A stretch of 64,000 nt of DNA, taken from contig NZ_VBSL01000004.1 of the NCBI RefSeq assembly GCF_006149005.1, positions 124,001 to 188,000 on the forward strand. The letters run 5' to 3'. Below the pieces are notes generated by a model. The model was not told where the DNA came from. It did no database searches and worked only from the letters and a program-made list of their open reading frames with translations. Source of the DNA: Larkinella sp. C7 (GTDB lineage Bacteria > Bacteroidota > Bacteroidia > Cytophagales > Spirosomataceae). Shown here one piece after another: positions 45,759 through 54,764 of the stretch. Positions within the stretch are counted from its first letter, which is position 1; each line of letters begins with the position of its first letter. Both the position numbers and the translations under genes were made by a program.

Positions 45759-46769
45759 ATGCAACCAAAATTTTTACAAAGCCTTGATTTGTACATTGAT
45801 TTGTTAACTCCTGAAGGCTATGATAACTACTTTCGGCAGTTTGAAAGAGAATTGGTGCTTGGAATTGAAGAATACTCCGAAATCCTCAAAATTGACAAAC
45901 CAAATGGTTTAATAATAACCAGAGATCTTATTGAATTTGAAAGCGTTGATAATGAGGGATTTAACGATGAGTTTGCAGATTCTATTCCTTTAGAGTCTGG
46001 TAGTTCTTGGTTAATTGTAAATAATTATTTTAATAATTACATTGAGAAGCTTGCTAGGCTAGCTGAATTAAATACACAGCATGAGTTCGAATCCGAAGTT
46101 CGTCAAGATTCTACGACCGGCCAAGTTGAGATCCAAGCCCCTTTTCTTTTGGGTTATATGACTTTGTTGTATCGATTAGTTTTAGGTTCGTCTTTTAATT
46201 ACAAAACTACGCTTCTTAATTCATTAAGTCGACTTGATCAGTCAATAAAGCGAACAATTGAGACAACCTTCCCGGAAATAATTGATAGTAGCAGTTCAAG
46301 CATCAAAACTGTTCTAAATGAAAATCGATTAGAGAAGCAGTGGGTTGAGCCCGTAGTAGGGTTCACTATTGCAAATATTACCCTTCGTCAATTAAAAAAA
46401 TGTATTGATGCCGTTTATGAAGATCTTGATAAGCACAAATTATTAGTAGGAAATGTAAAGGTGCTTTTCAAAAGAGCCTTCAGCGAGCCGTTACCCAAGA
46501 AAATAATCTGGAAGAGTACTATAAATAATCTCCATAATCTGATTTTGACATTAATTGACGCAGGAATGATTGTCCGTGTTAACCACTGGCATGTTACAGC
46601 GGCATGCTTTAAGAGGCCAAAAAAAGAATTTGATGCAGATGATATTATGACCAATAGTCATAAAGCAGTCGAGCCATTTAAAACCATTTTGGAAGGAATA
46701 GATAAAAAATTGAGATCAATCATTCACGCGAGAAAAGGCGATACAAATCAGGCAACGCCTGAAGAATAA
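45759..46769 (+). CDS. Protein of unknown function, first gene after tRNA-Leu
   Basis: The 336-aa soluble protein is visibly A+T-rich in its codons compared with the left-hand chromosome. It is mostly helical with Asp/Glu/Lys-rich stretches (YIDLLTPEGYDNYFRQFEREL). No catalytic motif is recognised. An orphan gene placed between the tRNA and the replication-like module is typical of island cargo, so a defence or accessory function is possible but unproven. Confidence 0.7.
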   Translation: MQPKFLQSLDLYIDLLTPEGYDNYFRQFERELVLGIEEYSEILKIDKPNGLIITRDLIEFESVDNEGFNDEFADSIPLESGSSWLIVNNYFNNYIEKLARLAELNTQHEFESEVRQDSTTGQVEIQAPFLLGYMTLLYRLVLGSSFNYKTTLLNSLSRLDQSIKRTIETTFPEIIDSSSSSIKTVLNENRLEKQWVEPVVGFTIANITLRQLKKCIDAVYEDLDKHKLLVGNVKVLFKRAFSEPLPKKIIWKSTINNLHNLILTLIDAGMIVRVNHWHVTAACFKRPKKEFDADDIMTNSHKAVEPFKTILEGIDKKLRSIIHARKGDTNQATPEE

Positions 46770-46983
46770 AAAATTGAAATTTTCATTTTGAGGATTCTCA
46801 AAATGTATTAAAATCCATTTAAACTCTTAATAAAGGCCGTTTGGGAGCTCCATTCGGTCTTTTCGTTTTTCTAACCCTGTTCTAACCCCCTCTTTCTGCA
46901 CTAATATTTTTCCTAGTAGTTGCTGTTTATTTGATCGAAAACAATCAAAACCGGGCTGCTCGGTCAAGCAGCGATCAAACTAA

Positions 46984-47286
46984 ATGACAATTGAGTTAGT
47001 CACCAAAACCGACATGGAAAACTGGGTTAGGAACAACCTGGTACCGATGATCCAGGAAGCCACACGGATTACCCAGAGCGGTGAACAAGGCGTCTACGAT
47101 ACAGACGCTCTATGCAGAAAGCTCCATGTGAGCAAACGTACCCTTCAGAATTGGCGCGATGACGGGTTGATCGAATTCAGCCAAATCGGTCACAAGATCT
47201 ACTATACCGAAAAGGCGGTCAATCAGATGCTGGAAAAAAGTAAGGTTAAAAGTTCTAATAGTAATTATCGTGGAAGCTATCAGTAA
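46984..47286 (+). CDS. MerR/excisionase-type HTH protein
   Basis: The 100-aa protein has a helical N-terminus and an HTH_17-like domain at about 37-85: DTDALCRKLHVSKRTLQNWRDDGLIEFSQIGHKIYYTEKAVNQML. Such proteins bind DNA as excisionases or regulators in Bacteroidota mobile elements. The stop lies 7 bp before the ATPase gene, so the two form an operon. It may control excision or replication of the island. Confidence 0.85.
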   Translation: MTIELVTKTDMENWVRNNLVPMIQEATRITQSGEQGVYDTDALCRKLHVSKRTLQNWRDDGLIEFSQIGHKIYYTEKAVNQMLEKSKVKSSNSNYRGSYQ

Positions 47287-47293
47287 GTCAAAC

Positions 47294-48796
47294 ATGCCAG
47301 ACAGCAAACCTCAGCAGGAGCTAGCTGTTAATGGATCGGAGGATGAGAATAGGGACGAAGAATCGGCGGAAAGCGAACTTCGTGGCAATACAAATATCGA
47401 TTGGACAGGGGATCGGGAAGAGTTCATAGCCGAGTTCCTTGCCAGAAAATCGAAGGAAGATATCTTAGCTTTTTTAAGACTCAATTCTGATATAAAGAAG
47501 GTTAAGTTAAGCCAGGATGCTAGTCCCACCATTCCTGATGAAGTAATCCCCAAGTTGCCCGTGTTAATGAGACATGTTGCGGCCTGTTTTTCTGATCCCA
47601 GGGAGAGGGACATTGTCCTAATTTCTATGCTGGGTTTATTCAGTGGTTGCTTTGACAATGTGTCAGGGCTTTACCGGGGGCGCAGAGTCCACAGCAACTT
47701 GTTCCTATTAATTTCTGCACCTCCTGCCAGTGGGAAGGGATCAATGGTATATGCCCGGCAATTAGTGGAACCTTGGCACAAACGAATCCAGCAGTCAAAT
47801 GGTAACCCATTTCAGAATGTAGAAGAAGAAACCAACCAGGCTGAGGAGTCAGAATTGCCGTACCTTCTATTAATCCCCGCTGATACGAGTTCTGCAATGT
47901 TTCTTGCCCTCTTAGCGAAAAACGGAGGTTGTGGAATCGTCTGTGAGACGGAAGCGGCCACCTTAACCAAGACGCTGAAACAGGGTTGGGCAAATCATAC
48001 CAACCTATTCTTAATGGCGTTCCATCACGAGCCCTTTGCCTCCGGTCGTATAACGGCTAAGCAAATGTATATCGAAGTGCCTCGACCTCGCGTGTCGATG
48101 TTGTTGACGGCGGTTCCCGGGCAGGTGAACGAGTTAATGCCTTCGGTGAACGATGGGATGTATAGCCGGGTATTGCATTATGGTTTTAGCGAGGAAACCG
48201 AGTTGAAGGAATATAATTCAGAAGCGGGTGAGGCCGATTTAGAGGGGAAGTTTACCGAACTAGGCGAACAGGTTGCCAATCAACTTCAGGCCTTGGGGAA
48301 TCAGCCCATTAAGTTTGCGTTGACACCGGAGCAAGAAAAGCTTCTCAACGATCAGCAAAGAAGTTTATGGGAGGATTGCATGATTCGATTCGGGCCCTCG
48401 GCAACCAGCATCGTCAAAAGATTAGGCCTTATGACCTTCCGAATCGCGATGGTGTTGAGTGCAATTCACCGCTTACCATTTGGGAGCTACCGAGAGGGGA
48501 AATTGACCTGTGTAGATTCTGAATTTGAAGCAGCGTTGGAACTGGCTAAAATCTTTTATGCGCACGCCATGGAAACCTACGATGGGTTACCTAACAAAAG
48601 AAATTCGGGCAGAAAAACGGATCGGCGTAGGTTATTAGAATTCTTGCCGAGTGGAAGAGAATTCACCAGAGACGAAGCTGTCGCGATCGGTGGTGGCATA
48701 CCAGTCAGTGAAAGAACGGTGGGGAACTATTTAGCCAGACTCGTTAACGAAGGGTTGCTGATGCAACCCCGCTACGGTCACTACCAAAAAACATAA
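47294..48796 (+). CDS. DUF3987 family ATPase
   Basis: The 500-aa protein has a charged, Glu-rich N-terminus (residues 1-50) and a DUF3987 helicase/ATPase-like core: Walker A APPASGKGS at 142-150, IVCETEAATLTKTL, AFHHEPFASGRITAKQM, PRPRVSMLLTAVPGQVNELM and a terminal winged-helix-like region (RREFTRDEAVAIGG-like, about 455-500). DUF3987 proteins often serve replication of mobile elements, usually beside a primase. ATG 47294 is chosen over GTG 47270, which overlaps the HTH gene. The next gene encodes the polymerase-like protein. Confidence 0.85.
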   Translation: MPDSKPQQELAVNGSEDENRDEESAESELRGNTNIDWTGDREEFIAEFLARKSKEDILAFLRLNSDIKKVKLSQDASPTIPDEVIPKLPVLMRHVAACFSDPRERDIVLISMLGLFSGCFDNVSGLYRGRRVHSNLFLLISAPPASGKGSMVYARQLVEPWHKRIQQSNGNPFQNVEEETNQAEESELPYLLLIPADTSSAMFLALLAKNGGCGIVCETEAATLTKTLKQGWANHTNLFLMAFHHEPFASGRITAKQMYIEVPRPRVSMLLTAVPGQVNELMPSVNDGMYSRVLHYGFSEETELKEYNSEAGEADLEGKFTELGEQVANQLQALGNQPIKFALTPEQEKLLNDQQRSLWEDCMIRFGPSATSIVKRLGLMTFRIAMVLSAIHRLPFGSYREGKLTCVDSEFEAALELAKIFYAHAMETYDGLPNKRNSGRKTDRRRLLEFLPSGREFTRDEAVAIGGGIPVSERTVGNYLARLVNEGLLMQPRYGHYQKT

Positions 48797-48804
48797 GTAG
48801 GCAT

Positions 48805-48857
48805 CTTACCGGGTTGCCAACCTGCTCTTTTGAAGTGGTAGTTGGCAACTCGGTAAG
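48805..48857. repeat. 17-bp inverted repeat between the DUF3987 and polymerase-like genes
   Basis: Arms at 48805-48821 and 48841-48857 (core TTGCCAAC/GTTGGCAA) differ by one mismatch in 17 bp and flank a 19-bp loop. No other repeat like it is seen in the region. It could be a terminator, attenuator or replication origin of the module. Confidence 0.7.
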
Positions 48858-48901
48858 TTAGTAAGCTAATGAATTTATTCACAATACAATAAAACAGAGC
48901 A

Positions 48902-50410
48902 ATGACAACGAGAAAAATAATCTTACTACCGGAAAACCTAAACCTGGAGCAGCTTCTAGAAGAACATCCTCCACAAGTTCCGTTACGAATCGAAAATCTC
49001 AAATACATCATTGGGTTAATCAGCGAATTACCGGCATACGACCATCGATTATTGGCCACCGACGAAGCTGACGATGCTTTGTTCATTCCTTTGTATTCAG
49101 TTCTGCTGAAAGCCAAGATACGGGATTATCAACATTACCTGCGGTACTTGTTAGAAGTTGGCGTATTGGAGAGCGATAACTCTTACACGGCTGGTTTTAA
49201 GTCAAGAGCCTACCGCTTTACAGAGCCATACCGAGTCAGAACAGTAATGGAGGAGTTAACGACACCAAAACTGGTTAGGCCGACAATGCTTGAACACGCT
49301 TTAGACCGAGTAGCCAATGAGCAGTACCCGCATTTAATTCGCCATTTTGAAGGATTGGAGATTGACCAACAACAAGCTCAGCAATATATCGATCAGTTGT
49401 ATGAACAAGAATCGCAATCACCGGAACGAAAGGTAAGAGAGAAAGCAGCTAGTCGGTATAGTGCCTACCAAACGATGATCAATCACCTGGTCGAGAAGTC
49501 TGGTAAGTTTCGGGTGGATCAACGCGGGCATCGGTTTCATTCGCCGCTGACCAATTTAAAAAAAGAGTTACGTAACTTTTTGACTTATAAAGGAGAGCCA
49601 TTAGTGGGTATCGACCTAAGCTGTTCACAGCCATACTTTTCGACTGTTTTGCTTAAAACAGCGTTTTATCAACCAATAGAAAGTGCTGAAATGCTTTATT
49701 TAAGGCAATTGCCAGAAGATATTCAGGGCTTATTATCTGATGAAATTATTGCTGCTATACTAGTATATACTATAGTTACTAATAGTAATGCTTCCCCTCC
49801 CTCTCCCCCCTGTACCCTTATGTGCGCAGATTCAGAAAGTAATCATTTAACTACTTTGTATAAAATGCCTGAAAAAGTTGAGATAGTAGAAGATAAATCG
49901 CAATTATTGGTAGAAGTAACGAGGTTTATTGAAAGTATTAGTAAAGGGCAATTCTATGAGTATTTAGGTCAAGAGGTTGAGCGTATAACTGACAGGAAAG
50001 TAAAGTCTAGACAGCAACTTAAAAATATGGTTTTTTCGGTACTTTTTTCCCGCAACGATGAAAGGAGATCCTTCATCGTAGAAAGAAAGCAGGCGTTCGA
50101 GCGGGTGTTTCCACAAATCTCAGCGTGTCTTACCCTGCTCAAATCAGAGAGCCATCGCACACTTGCTTTACTCTTGCAGTCGATCGAGGCAGAAGTTTTC
50201 CTGAACCGGATTGTTTCCCGAATCACGCATGAACATCCTGAAGTGCCTCTCTTTTCAATCCATGATTGCCTAGCCACGACTGAACAGTATGCTGAGTATG
50301 TAAAACACACGATGATCGAGGAGCTTGAGAGGGCAATTGGAGTCGTTCCTGACCTTAAAACAGAAGTGTGGATACCAGAGAGTTTGGATTATGCCGTAAA
50401 AGCTTCATAA
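48902..50410 (+). CDS. Polymerase-palm-like protein (A-family / single-subunit polymerase motifs)
   Basis: The 502-aa protein has no named family that I can assign. Order of motifs: basic GHRFHSPLTNLKKELRNFL at 209-227, then VGIDLSCSQPYF at 235-246 with Asp238 in the place of motif A (family A: DYSQIE); Arg370/Lys374 in KSRQQLKNMVFSVLF at 368-382 like the O-helix (motif B); and LLLQSIEAEVFLNRI with SIHDCL at 452-457, where HD (454-455) corresponds to motif C. The N-terminal 200 residues are helical. It probably polymerises nucleic acid for this element, but activity is inferred from motifs only. A Pro/Cys-rich insert at 297-310 is odd. Confidence 0.55.
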   Translation: MTTRKIILLPENLNLEQLLEEHPPQVPLRIENLKYIIGLISELPAYDHRLLATDEADDALFIPLYSVLLKAKIRDYQHYLRYLLEVGVLESDNSYTAGFKSRAYRFTEPYRVRTVMEELTTPKLVRPTMLEHALDRVANEQYPHLIRHFEGLEIDQQQAQQYIDQLYEQESQSPERKVREKAASRYSAYQTMINHLVEKSGKFRVDQRGHRFHSPLTNLKKELRNFLTYKGEPLVGIDLSCSQPYFSTVLLKTAFYQPIESAEMLYLRQLPEDIQGLLSDEIIAAILVYTIVTNSNASPPSPPCTLMCADSESNHLTTLYKMPEKVEIVEDKSQLLVEVTRFIESISKGQFYEYLGQEVERITDRKVKSRQQLKNMVFSVLFSRNDERRSFIVERKQAFERVFPQISACLTLLKSESHRTLALLLQSIEAEVFLNRIVSRITHEHPEVPLFSIHDCLATTEQYAEYVKHTMIEELERAIGVVPDLKTEVWIPESLDYAVKAS

Positions 50411-50855
50411 ATACCCCTAGAATCGATTATCTTATTAAAGTTGATACAGAGTATGTTTTGAGTTTTAAATGTCTTAAATAGTCTAAAAATGAGCTAATAT
50501 AAAAAAGAAATTAGTTCAGATTGCCTTGCAGAAATATTTTCTGGTTTATGAGGAAATAGTTTAGGTGTTATTGTAGTAAAAATCCGATCAATTGATAAAT
50601 TTATTGATTTTATTTATAGCCGATATTGTCCAAACTATTTCCTCTTTACATCAAATTTTATGAACTTCGGTATTGCCTGGCTAAAAAGTAAAATTATTTT
50701 GAAATATAATTAAGGATGGCGTCGGGTAAACCGGTAATTTTCGCTACCAGTTTGAGGCTCGAATGGCTTTTTTAGATTCGAATCACATTTACGCTGTAAC
50801 GGACTTGAATAGAGTTACGCCCAGGTAAAGGGAACGAAGTTGTCACAGTTATTAT
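50411..50855. other. Gene-free A+T-rich spacer
   Basis: A 445-bp stretch without a convincing open frame. It holds an inverted repeat, GAGGAAATAGTTT at 50550-50562 and its perfect complement at 50632-50644, bounding about 95 bp. Around 50756-50795 a GATTCGAATC word appears but no tRNA fold. It may carry an origin, MITE or old island boundary. Confidence 0.45.
50550..50644. repeat. Inverted-repeat-bounded A+T-rich element (95 bp)
   Basis: Perfect 13-bp arms GAGGAAATAGTTT (50550-50562) and AAACTATTTCCTC (50632-50644) enclose an A+T-rich core. The size and form suggest a MITE-like element or origin region; no target-site duplication was confirmed. Confidence 0.5.
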
Positions 50856-51740
50856 TTACCAATCTGGATACAGATAGACAGACTGCACCGTCACCTTATC
50901 CGACTGCCCTTCAATCTCGTGCTCGACCGCATCTGGCACATTAGCCAGCAGATCATACCCGGTTAACCGCTCAATCTCATCGACGCTGACCCGGAAATCA
51001 CTCCAGGGCATTTCGCCGAAGGCGTTGGTATTCGGTATAAACACAGCAATAACCCGCGTCTGAGCGTTGATCCGGTTAAGGTCGTCACTTCCTACTGGTA
51101 GGACTACAATCACCTTCCAGAGCGCAGAGGGGACGGCGACTTTGCCGCCTGCGATACTTTCGGCCTTTCCGTTATCGCCTATGCCACCTTTCCCATACGT
51201 CCCCGCAATGATATACGCTTCGTTGCCGTCGGCGATGAGCTTCCGGGTGTAGCCTTCAAGCAGGTTCCAGCTTTCGCGGTTATGGCGGGGAGCCTGGGGT
51301 ACGATGTTTGTCATAAAAAACGTGGTGCGGTTCTCCTCCGCCGTTGAGTCCCGGTCATCGCTTGGGCAGAGGTGTCCACGGTCGAAGCCGCTGAGGGTGT
51401 AATCATCATGTCTTACCTGGTACCAGCCATTTGGTAACGCCTGATCCGGAATAAAGAGTCCCGCGTACCGTTTTGCTGAGCCCTTCCAGGCGGCCGACAA
51501 ATGCCAGGAACACCAGTTGGCAATACCGGTGCTGCGATTGTAGCTGAGGGTGTAGGCTGGACGCTCGATAAGGTAATTATTCTCCTGGCTGGCGTTTGCG
51601 TTGCTGGGGTTGCCCAGGGCAAGATTTGCGTCTCGGGTGGGTCTAGAAGAGTCCGGACCCGGCTGGTCGGCTTTCTTGCAGGAGGCAGGAGCAAGAAGAA
51701 AGAAAACGGCAGTGAGGAGGTAAACGACGATGCGGTTCAT
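50856..51740 (-). CDS. Lipoprotein-type DNA/RNA non-specific endonuclease (DRGH)
   Basis: The 294-aa protein has a lipoprotein-like signal ([20 protein letters not shown] then Cys21). The nuclease motif DRGH lies at 120-123 and [18 protein letters not shown] supplies the Asn. It is more G+C-rich than the surrounding island. It is not closely similar to the membrane nuclease at 34467. A truncated copy of its 5' part lies at 57610-57857. It could degrade extracellular or incoming DNA in the periplasm. Confidence 0.9.
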   Translation of the reverse strand: MNRIVVYLLTAVFFLLAPASCKKADQPGPDSSRPTRDANLALGNPSNANASQENNYLIERPAYTLSYNRSTGIANWCSWHLSAAWKGSAKRYAGLFIPDQALPNGWYQVRHDDYTLSGFDRGHLCPSDDRDSTAEENRTTFFMTNIVPQAPRHNRESWNLLEGYTRKLIADGNEAYIIAGTYGKGGIGDNGKAESIAGGKVAVPSALWKVIVVLPVGSDDLNRINAQTRVIAVFIPNTNAFGEMPWSDFRVSVDEIERLTGYDLLANVPDAVEHEIEGQSDKVTVQSVYLYPDW

Positions 51741-51831
51741 AGACGTGTGGATGGATCGACAAAATAAGCAGATCCGCGTTTTAATTCTCTTGCCCGTCGT
51801 GAGAATTACCCTACAGCCTTATCTTCGTTTC

Positions 51832-52101
51832 ATGGAAAGTTATTCAAAATCCTTCCTCGCCCACGGCGTAGCCTGCGAGTTAGCCGTTGAAGTCTCCGAA
51901 AAGGACTGTCGCATCCTGGCTCTTGTATCCGGCATTCCGATTCACGATGAGATTCAAATCGATTTCGGCGAACTGGAAGGGAAACTGTTGACGGCTGAAA
52001 AGATCGCTGAACAAGAAGCCGAAAAGCGGCAGCCTACACGAGTAAAAATGGCACCAGTGGTAAAGCTATTACTGAGACTTGGCTACGCGAAGCAGATATA
52101 G
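51832..52101 (+). CDS. Hypothetical protein
   Basis: The 89-aa protein (MESYSKSFLAHGVACELAVEV) has a Leu/Glu-rich tail and no recognised motif. A frame beginning 102 bp upstream overlaps the nuclease start region, so ATG 51832 is chosen. Codon use looks acceptable but it has no homologue I know, so it is a weak call. Confidence 0.4.
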   Translation: MESYSKSFLAHGVACELAVEVSEKDCRILALVSGIPIHDEIQIDFGELEGKLLTAEKIAEQEAEKRQPTRVKMAPVVKLLLRLGYAKQI

Positions 52102-52242
52102 CACCTCAATACAAGCGTCACAACACGGCTGCGGCTCATTGCTAGCGTCGCTTATCGAATCTAAATCTGGCTGCGTTATCCCAATGCGGGCACTTATTCG
52201 TCCCACGCTGGGAGCTTTAGTTGAGACATTGGTTGTTAGCGG

Positions 52243-52581
52243 TCACACCATGATTACCTTGCGATGGGTTGATCCCCATTTCGCTAAATCCTCAATGATG
52301 CCTTGTAAGGTCCAGCCATACTCGGTCAAACTATACTCGACTGTCACAGGCTGCGTTGCCAGGACGGTTCGTTCGATGAGTTTGTTCTGTTCCAATTCTT
52401 TAAGCTCTTTGCTTAACTGCTTGTTGGAAATACCCGCCAAATCGGTCGATATGTCGGAAAACCTTCGCCTGTTATAATAACACATTGTGGACAGGATGGA
52501 AATCTTCCATTTCCCATTCAACACATCCATAGCGTCGTGGATCGCCCGGATGTCTGCTTTGTGACATACTTGATCAGCCAT
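52243..52581 (-). CDS. HxlR family transcriptional regulator
   Basis: The 112-aa winged-helix protein has MDVLNGKWKISILSTMCYYN (the HxlR start motif), RRRFSDISTDLAGISNKQLSKELKELEQNKLIER and a C-terminal SLTEYGWTLQGIIEDLAKWG. It is divergent from the SDR gene with palindromic DNA between them. Such regulators respond to electrophiles or oxidants and control dehydrogenases. Confidence 0.9.
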   Translation of the reverse strand: MADQVCHKADIRAIHDAMDVLNGKWKISILSTMCYYNRRRFSDISTDLAGISNKQLSKELKELEQNKLIERTVLATQPVTVEYSLTEYGWTLQGIIEDLAKWGSTHRKVIMV

Positions 52582-52582
52582 C

Positions 52583-52632
52583 AGTTACTTAGTTACCGGA
52601 AATATACCGTTACTTCTGGTAACTTAGTTACC
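52583..52632. promoter_or_regulatory. Candidate HxlR operators in the divergent spacer
   Basis: GGTAAC-TTA-GTTACC at 52618-52632 is a perfect 15-bp palindrome. A related AGTTACTTAGTTACC at 52583-52597 sits next to the HxlR start. Together they suit a regulator controlling both hxlR and the SDR gene. Confidence 0.6.
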
Positions 52633-52673
52633 AAAGTAAATGTTCCTGGGATATAATTAAAAAAAATAAAGCA

Positions 52674-53417
52674 ATGGATTTTAACACTAAAAATGTCGTC
52701 ATAACCGGTGGAAGTCAGGGTATCGGCTTAGCGACAGCAAAAGCCTTTATTCTGCATGGGGCTACTGTTTTGATCACGGGCAGAAAGGCAGAAAGCCTGC
52801 GAAAAGCAGCCGACGAAATCAATAGCCCAAACTTACAAACGCTGGTCGCCGATACCTCAAACATGGCCGGAATTACGGCGTTGGAAAATATGGTAGCTCA
52901 AAGCGGCAAGTCCGTCGACGTACTCTACCTCAATGCCGCTATTGGGATCTATAGCCCAATTCAATATGTGACCGAAGCGGATTTCGATGCGCAATTTAAT
53001 ACCAATGTCAAGGGCCACTTCTTTACGCTTCAAAAGCTCATCCCGCACTTGGCGGATGGGGCTTCGGTGATCTTTACCTCCTCTGGCGTAGTGAGTGCCG
53101 CGGGTACAGCAAGCAGTGTGTACTCGGCCACCAAAGCGGCTTTGAATAAGATCGCCGATATTGCCGTCAATGAATTAGCGGAACGAAAAATCCGGGTGAA
53201 TGTCGTCAGCCCTGGCCCGATTCAAACACCTGGCTTGCTTTCTCTGGCCACCACTGAAACGCAAGCCTATCTGGCTTCCAGGAGTGCACTTCAACGACTG
53301 GGCATTGCGGACGAAGTGGCCAACACCGTTTTGTTCTTGGCTTCAGAGGATGCCGGGTATGTGAACGGTGCTAATATTGCTATTGACGGGGGATCAATTC
53401 AGTATATGCTTAAATAA
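52674..53417 (+). CDS. Short-chain dehydrogenase/reductase
   Basis: The 247-aa SDR has TGGSQGIG at 11-18, an NAA(I)G version of NAG near 88, the Ser in SSGVVSA, and YSATK around 152 as YxxxK. Quinone, aldehyde or ketone reduction with NAD(P)H is likely given the adjacent HxlR. The start is ATG 52674. Confidence 0.9.
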   Translation: MDFNTKNVVITGGSQGIGLATAKAFILHGATVLITGRKAESLRKAADEINSPNLQTLVADTSNMAGITALENMVAQSGKSVDVLYLNAAIGIYSPIQYVTEADFDAQFNTNVKGHFFTLQKLIPHLADGASVIFTSSGVVSAAGTASSVYSATKAALNKIADIAVNELAERKIRVNVVSPGPIQTPGLLSLATTETQAYLASRSALQRLGIADEVANTVLFLASEDAGYVNGANIAIDGGSIQYMLK

Positions 53418-53553
53418 TAGATTTATCAGCCTACACATGGCCGGACAGGGTTCCGGCCATGTGTAATTTCAATTTTTAGCCAAGCACTGGTGTACCTAAA
53501 AGCTATTTCTTAAAGCAGAAACCCTGAAGATCCAATCGTCTTAAGTGGGAGGT

Positions 53554-53808
53554 TTAGTTTACTGGAATGTAAGACTGGAGAAATGCTGATTCAGTGACCG
53601 GATAGAATCCGGTTTCGTCTTTCATGATGTAGTCCCCAAAACGCGCAACCTCTCCGCCGTGAGGTGTTTGGATTCTCAATACGGGCTGACCATTTCCATC
53701 AAACTCCGCATACCTGTTACAGCTTACGAAGTTGAAGCATTGATTCTTTGTCTCGTCTGTGAACTGCATCGCTTCCACTAAGACAGCACCTTTTTGAAAT
53801 TGTGGCAT
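53554..53808 (-). CDS. Phage-type small protein (YRKKPVVIEA-like)
   Basis: The 84-aa protein MPQFQKGAVLVEAMQFTDE contains GEVARFGDYIMKDETGFYPVTESAFLQSYIPV, the GDYIxK...FYP...F...Y pattern of small proteins common in phages and islands. ATG 53808 is chosen over 53832. The gene is flanked on both sides, on the plus strand, by GGAGGTTTAG (53548-53557 and 53816-53825). Function unknown. Confidence 0.6.
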   Translation of the reverse strand: MPQFQKGAVLVEAMQFTDETKNQCFNFVSCNRYAEFDGNGQPVLRIQTPHGGEVARFGDYIMKDETGFYPVTESAFLQSYIPVN

Positions 53809-53870
53809 AGTTATCGGAGGTTTAGCTCCCATTAAATTCTGGTATCTTAATTGTCTGTATTTTTAATTAC

Positions 53871-53968
53871 GTGTGTGGCATCAAGGGCAAATGGAGGTTT
53901 GTTCCTGAATTTTAATGATTTAAGTTTCCGACTTACAGCTCCCGGCAATCTTGCCGGGTTTTGTTTTT
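53871..53968 (+). ncRNA. Putative terminator-ended small RNA unit A
   Basis: GTGTGTGGCATC followed by ATGGAGGTTTGTTC, then GTTTCCGACTTACAGC and a strong terminator CCCGGCAATC/TTGCCGGG with TTTTGTTTTT (53941-53968). Unit B at 54765-54862 is similar in order, spacing and several words. Only a five-codon ORF is possible. It may be a small RNA or a regulatory leader. Transcription is not shown. Confidence 0.4.
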
Positions 53969-53990
53969 GTATCAGATTATGACCTTCAGA

Positions 53991-54080
53991 GTGGCATCAA
54001 AATTGCTCATTTGAGAATGAAAAATTAATACACACTTATTCTAACTACAGCCTGGTAGATTCTACCGGGTTTCGTTTTTT
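53991..54080 (+). ncRNA. Putative terminator-ended small RNA unit C
   Basis: A unit starting GTGGCATCAA (shared with unit A) and ending in ACAGCCTGGTAGA/TCTACCGGG with a TTTCGTTTTTT tail (54051-54080). It sits 22 bp after unit A and lacks GGAGGTTT. Coding potential is nil. Confidence 0.35.
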
Positions 54081-54300
54081 GGACGTTTTCAGTAAGTAAA
54101 GCCCTTCAACAGGTACTAAGTCATCGGTCCGATTTAAAGTTAAAATTGACATAATTCGGTTAATTTGAACTTTAATGATATATTAATAATAGATGAATAA
54201 TATTTTATAGTAAATGATTGGTTCTGAAAAGATCATTAATCAATATTGGGCGATCAATCCATTAGGTCTGACCTTTCTCAACAAAAGCTTTATGTTACCA

Positions 54301-54681
54301 ATGAACCAAAAGCCTCGGATCCTACTTGCTGAGGATGACGCGATCTTTCGACGATTTGTGGTTCTCCTACTGGAAAAGGCCGGGTATGAGGTGGTCGTTG
54401 CAAATAATGGGGGCGACGCTTTGCGCCTTCTTCAGACCAACCGACCACCTGACTTGCTATTGCTGGACCTATTGATGCCTGAGTTGAGTGGTCTGGAAAT
54501 AATTGAAAAGCTAAAAGGCCTTCCTCAGGCCATACCCGTCATATTGATGTCGGCCGCAGAGCTGCCGATGGCGGCTAAAACAATAGCACAGTCTTCCCGC
54601 ACTCCTTACTTGATCAAACCCTTCCAACCGGATGTTCTTTTAGCAACCATCGAGAAGGTTATAGCGCCTTCAAGAATTTAA
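54301..54681 (+). CDS. Single-domain response regulator (CheY-like)
   Basis: The 126-aa receiver starts MNQKPRILLAEDDAIF. The acidic pair is at 12-13, phospho-acceptor Asp56 in LLLLDLLMP, Ser/Thr at about 84 in ILMSA, Lys106 in YLIKPF. No output domain is present. A longer frame adds 29 residues not belonging to the fold. It may relay phosphate from a PAS kinase such as the one at the right edge. Confidence 0.88.
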   Translation: MNQKPRILLAEDDAIFRRFVVLLLEKAGYEVVVANNGGDALRLLQTNRPPDLLLLDLLMPELSGLEIIEKLKGLPQAIPVILMSAAELPMAAKTIAQSSRTPYLIKPFQPDVLLATIEKVIAPSRI

Positions 54682-54764
54682 TGAACTAGAAAGCTACAGG
54701 ACGCATACCGGAAGTTTTATTGAATAAAAATTTGATGTTTATAGAGTTGACGTATATTAGTGGC

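Noticed and set aside
50750-50800. tRNA-like GATTCGAATC T-loop word
   Set aside because: No acceptor, D or anticodon stems could be formed around it.
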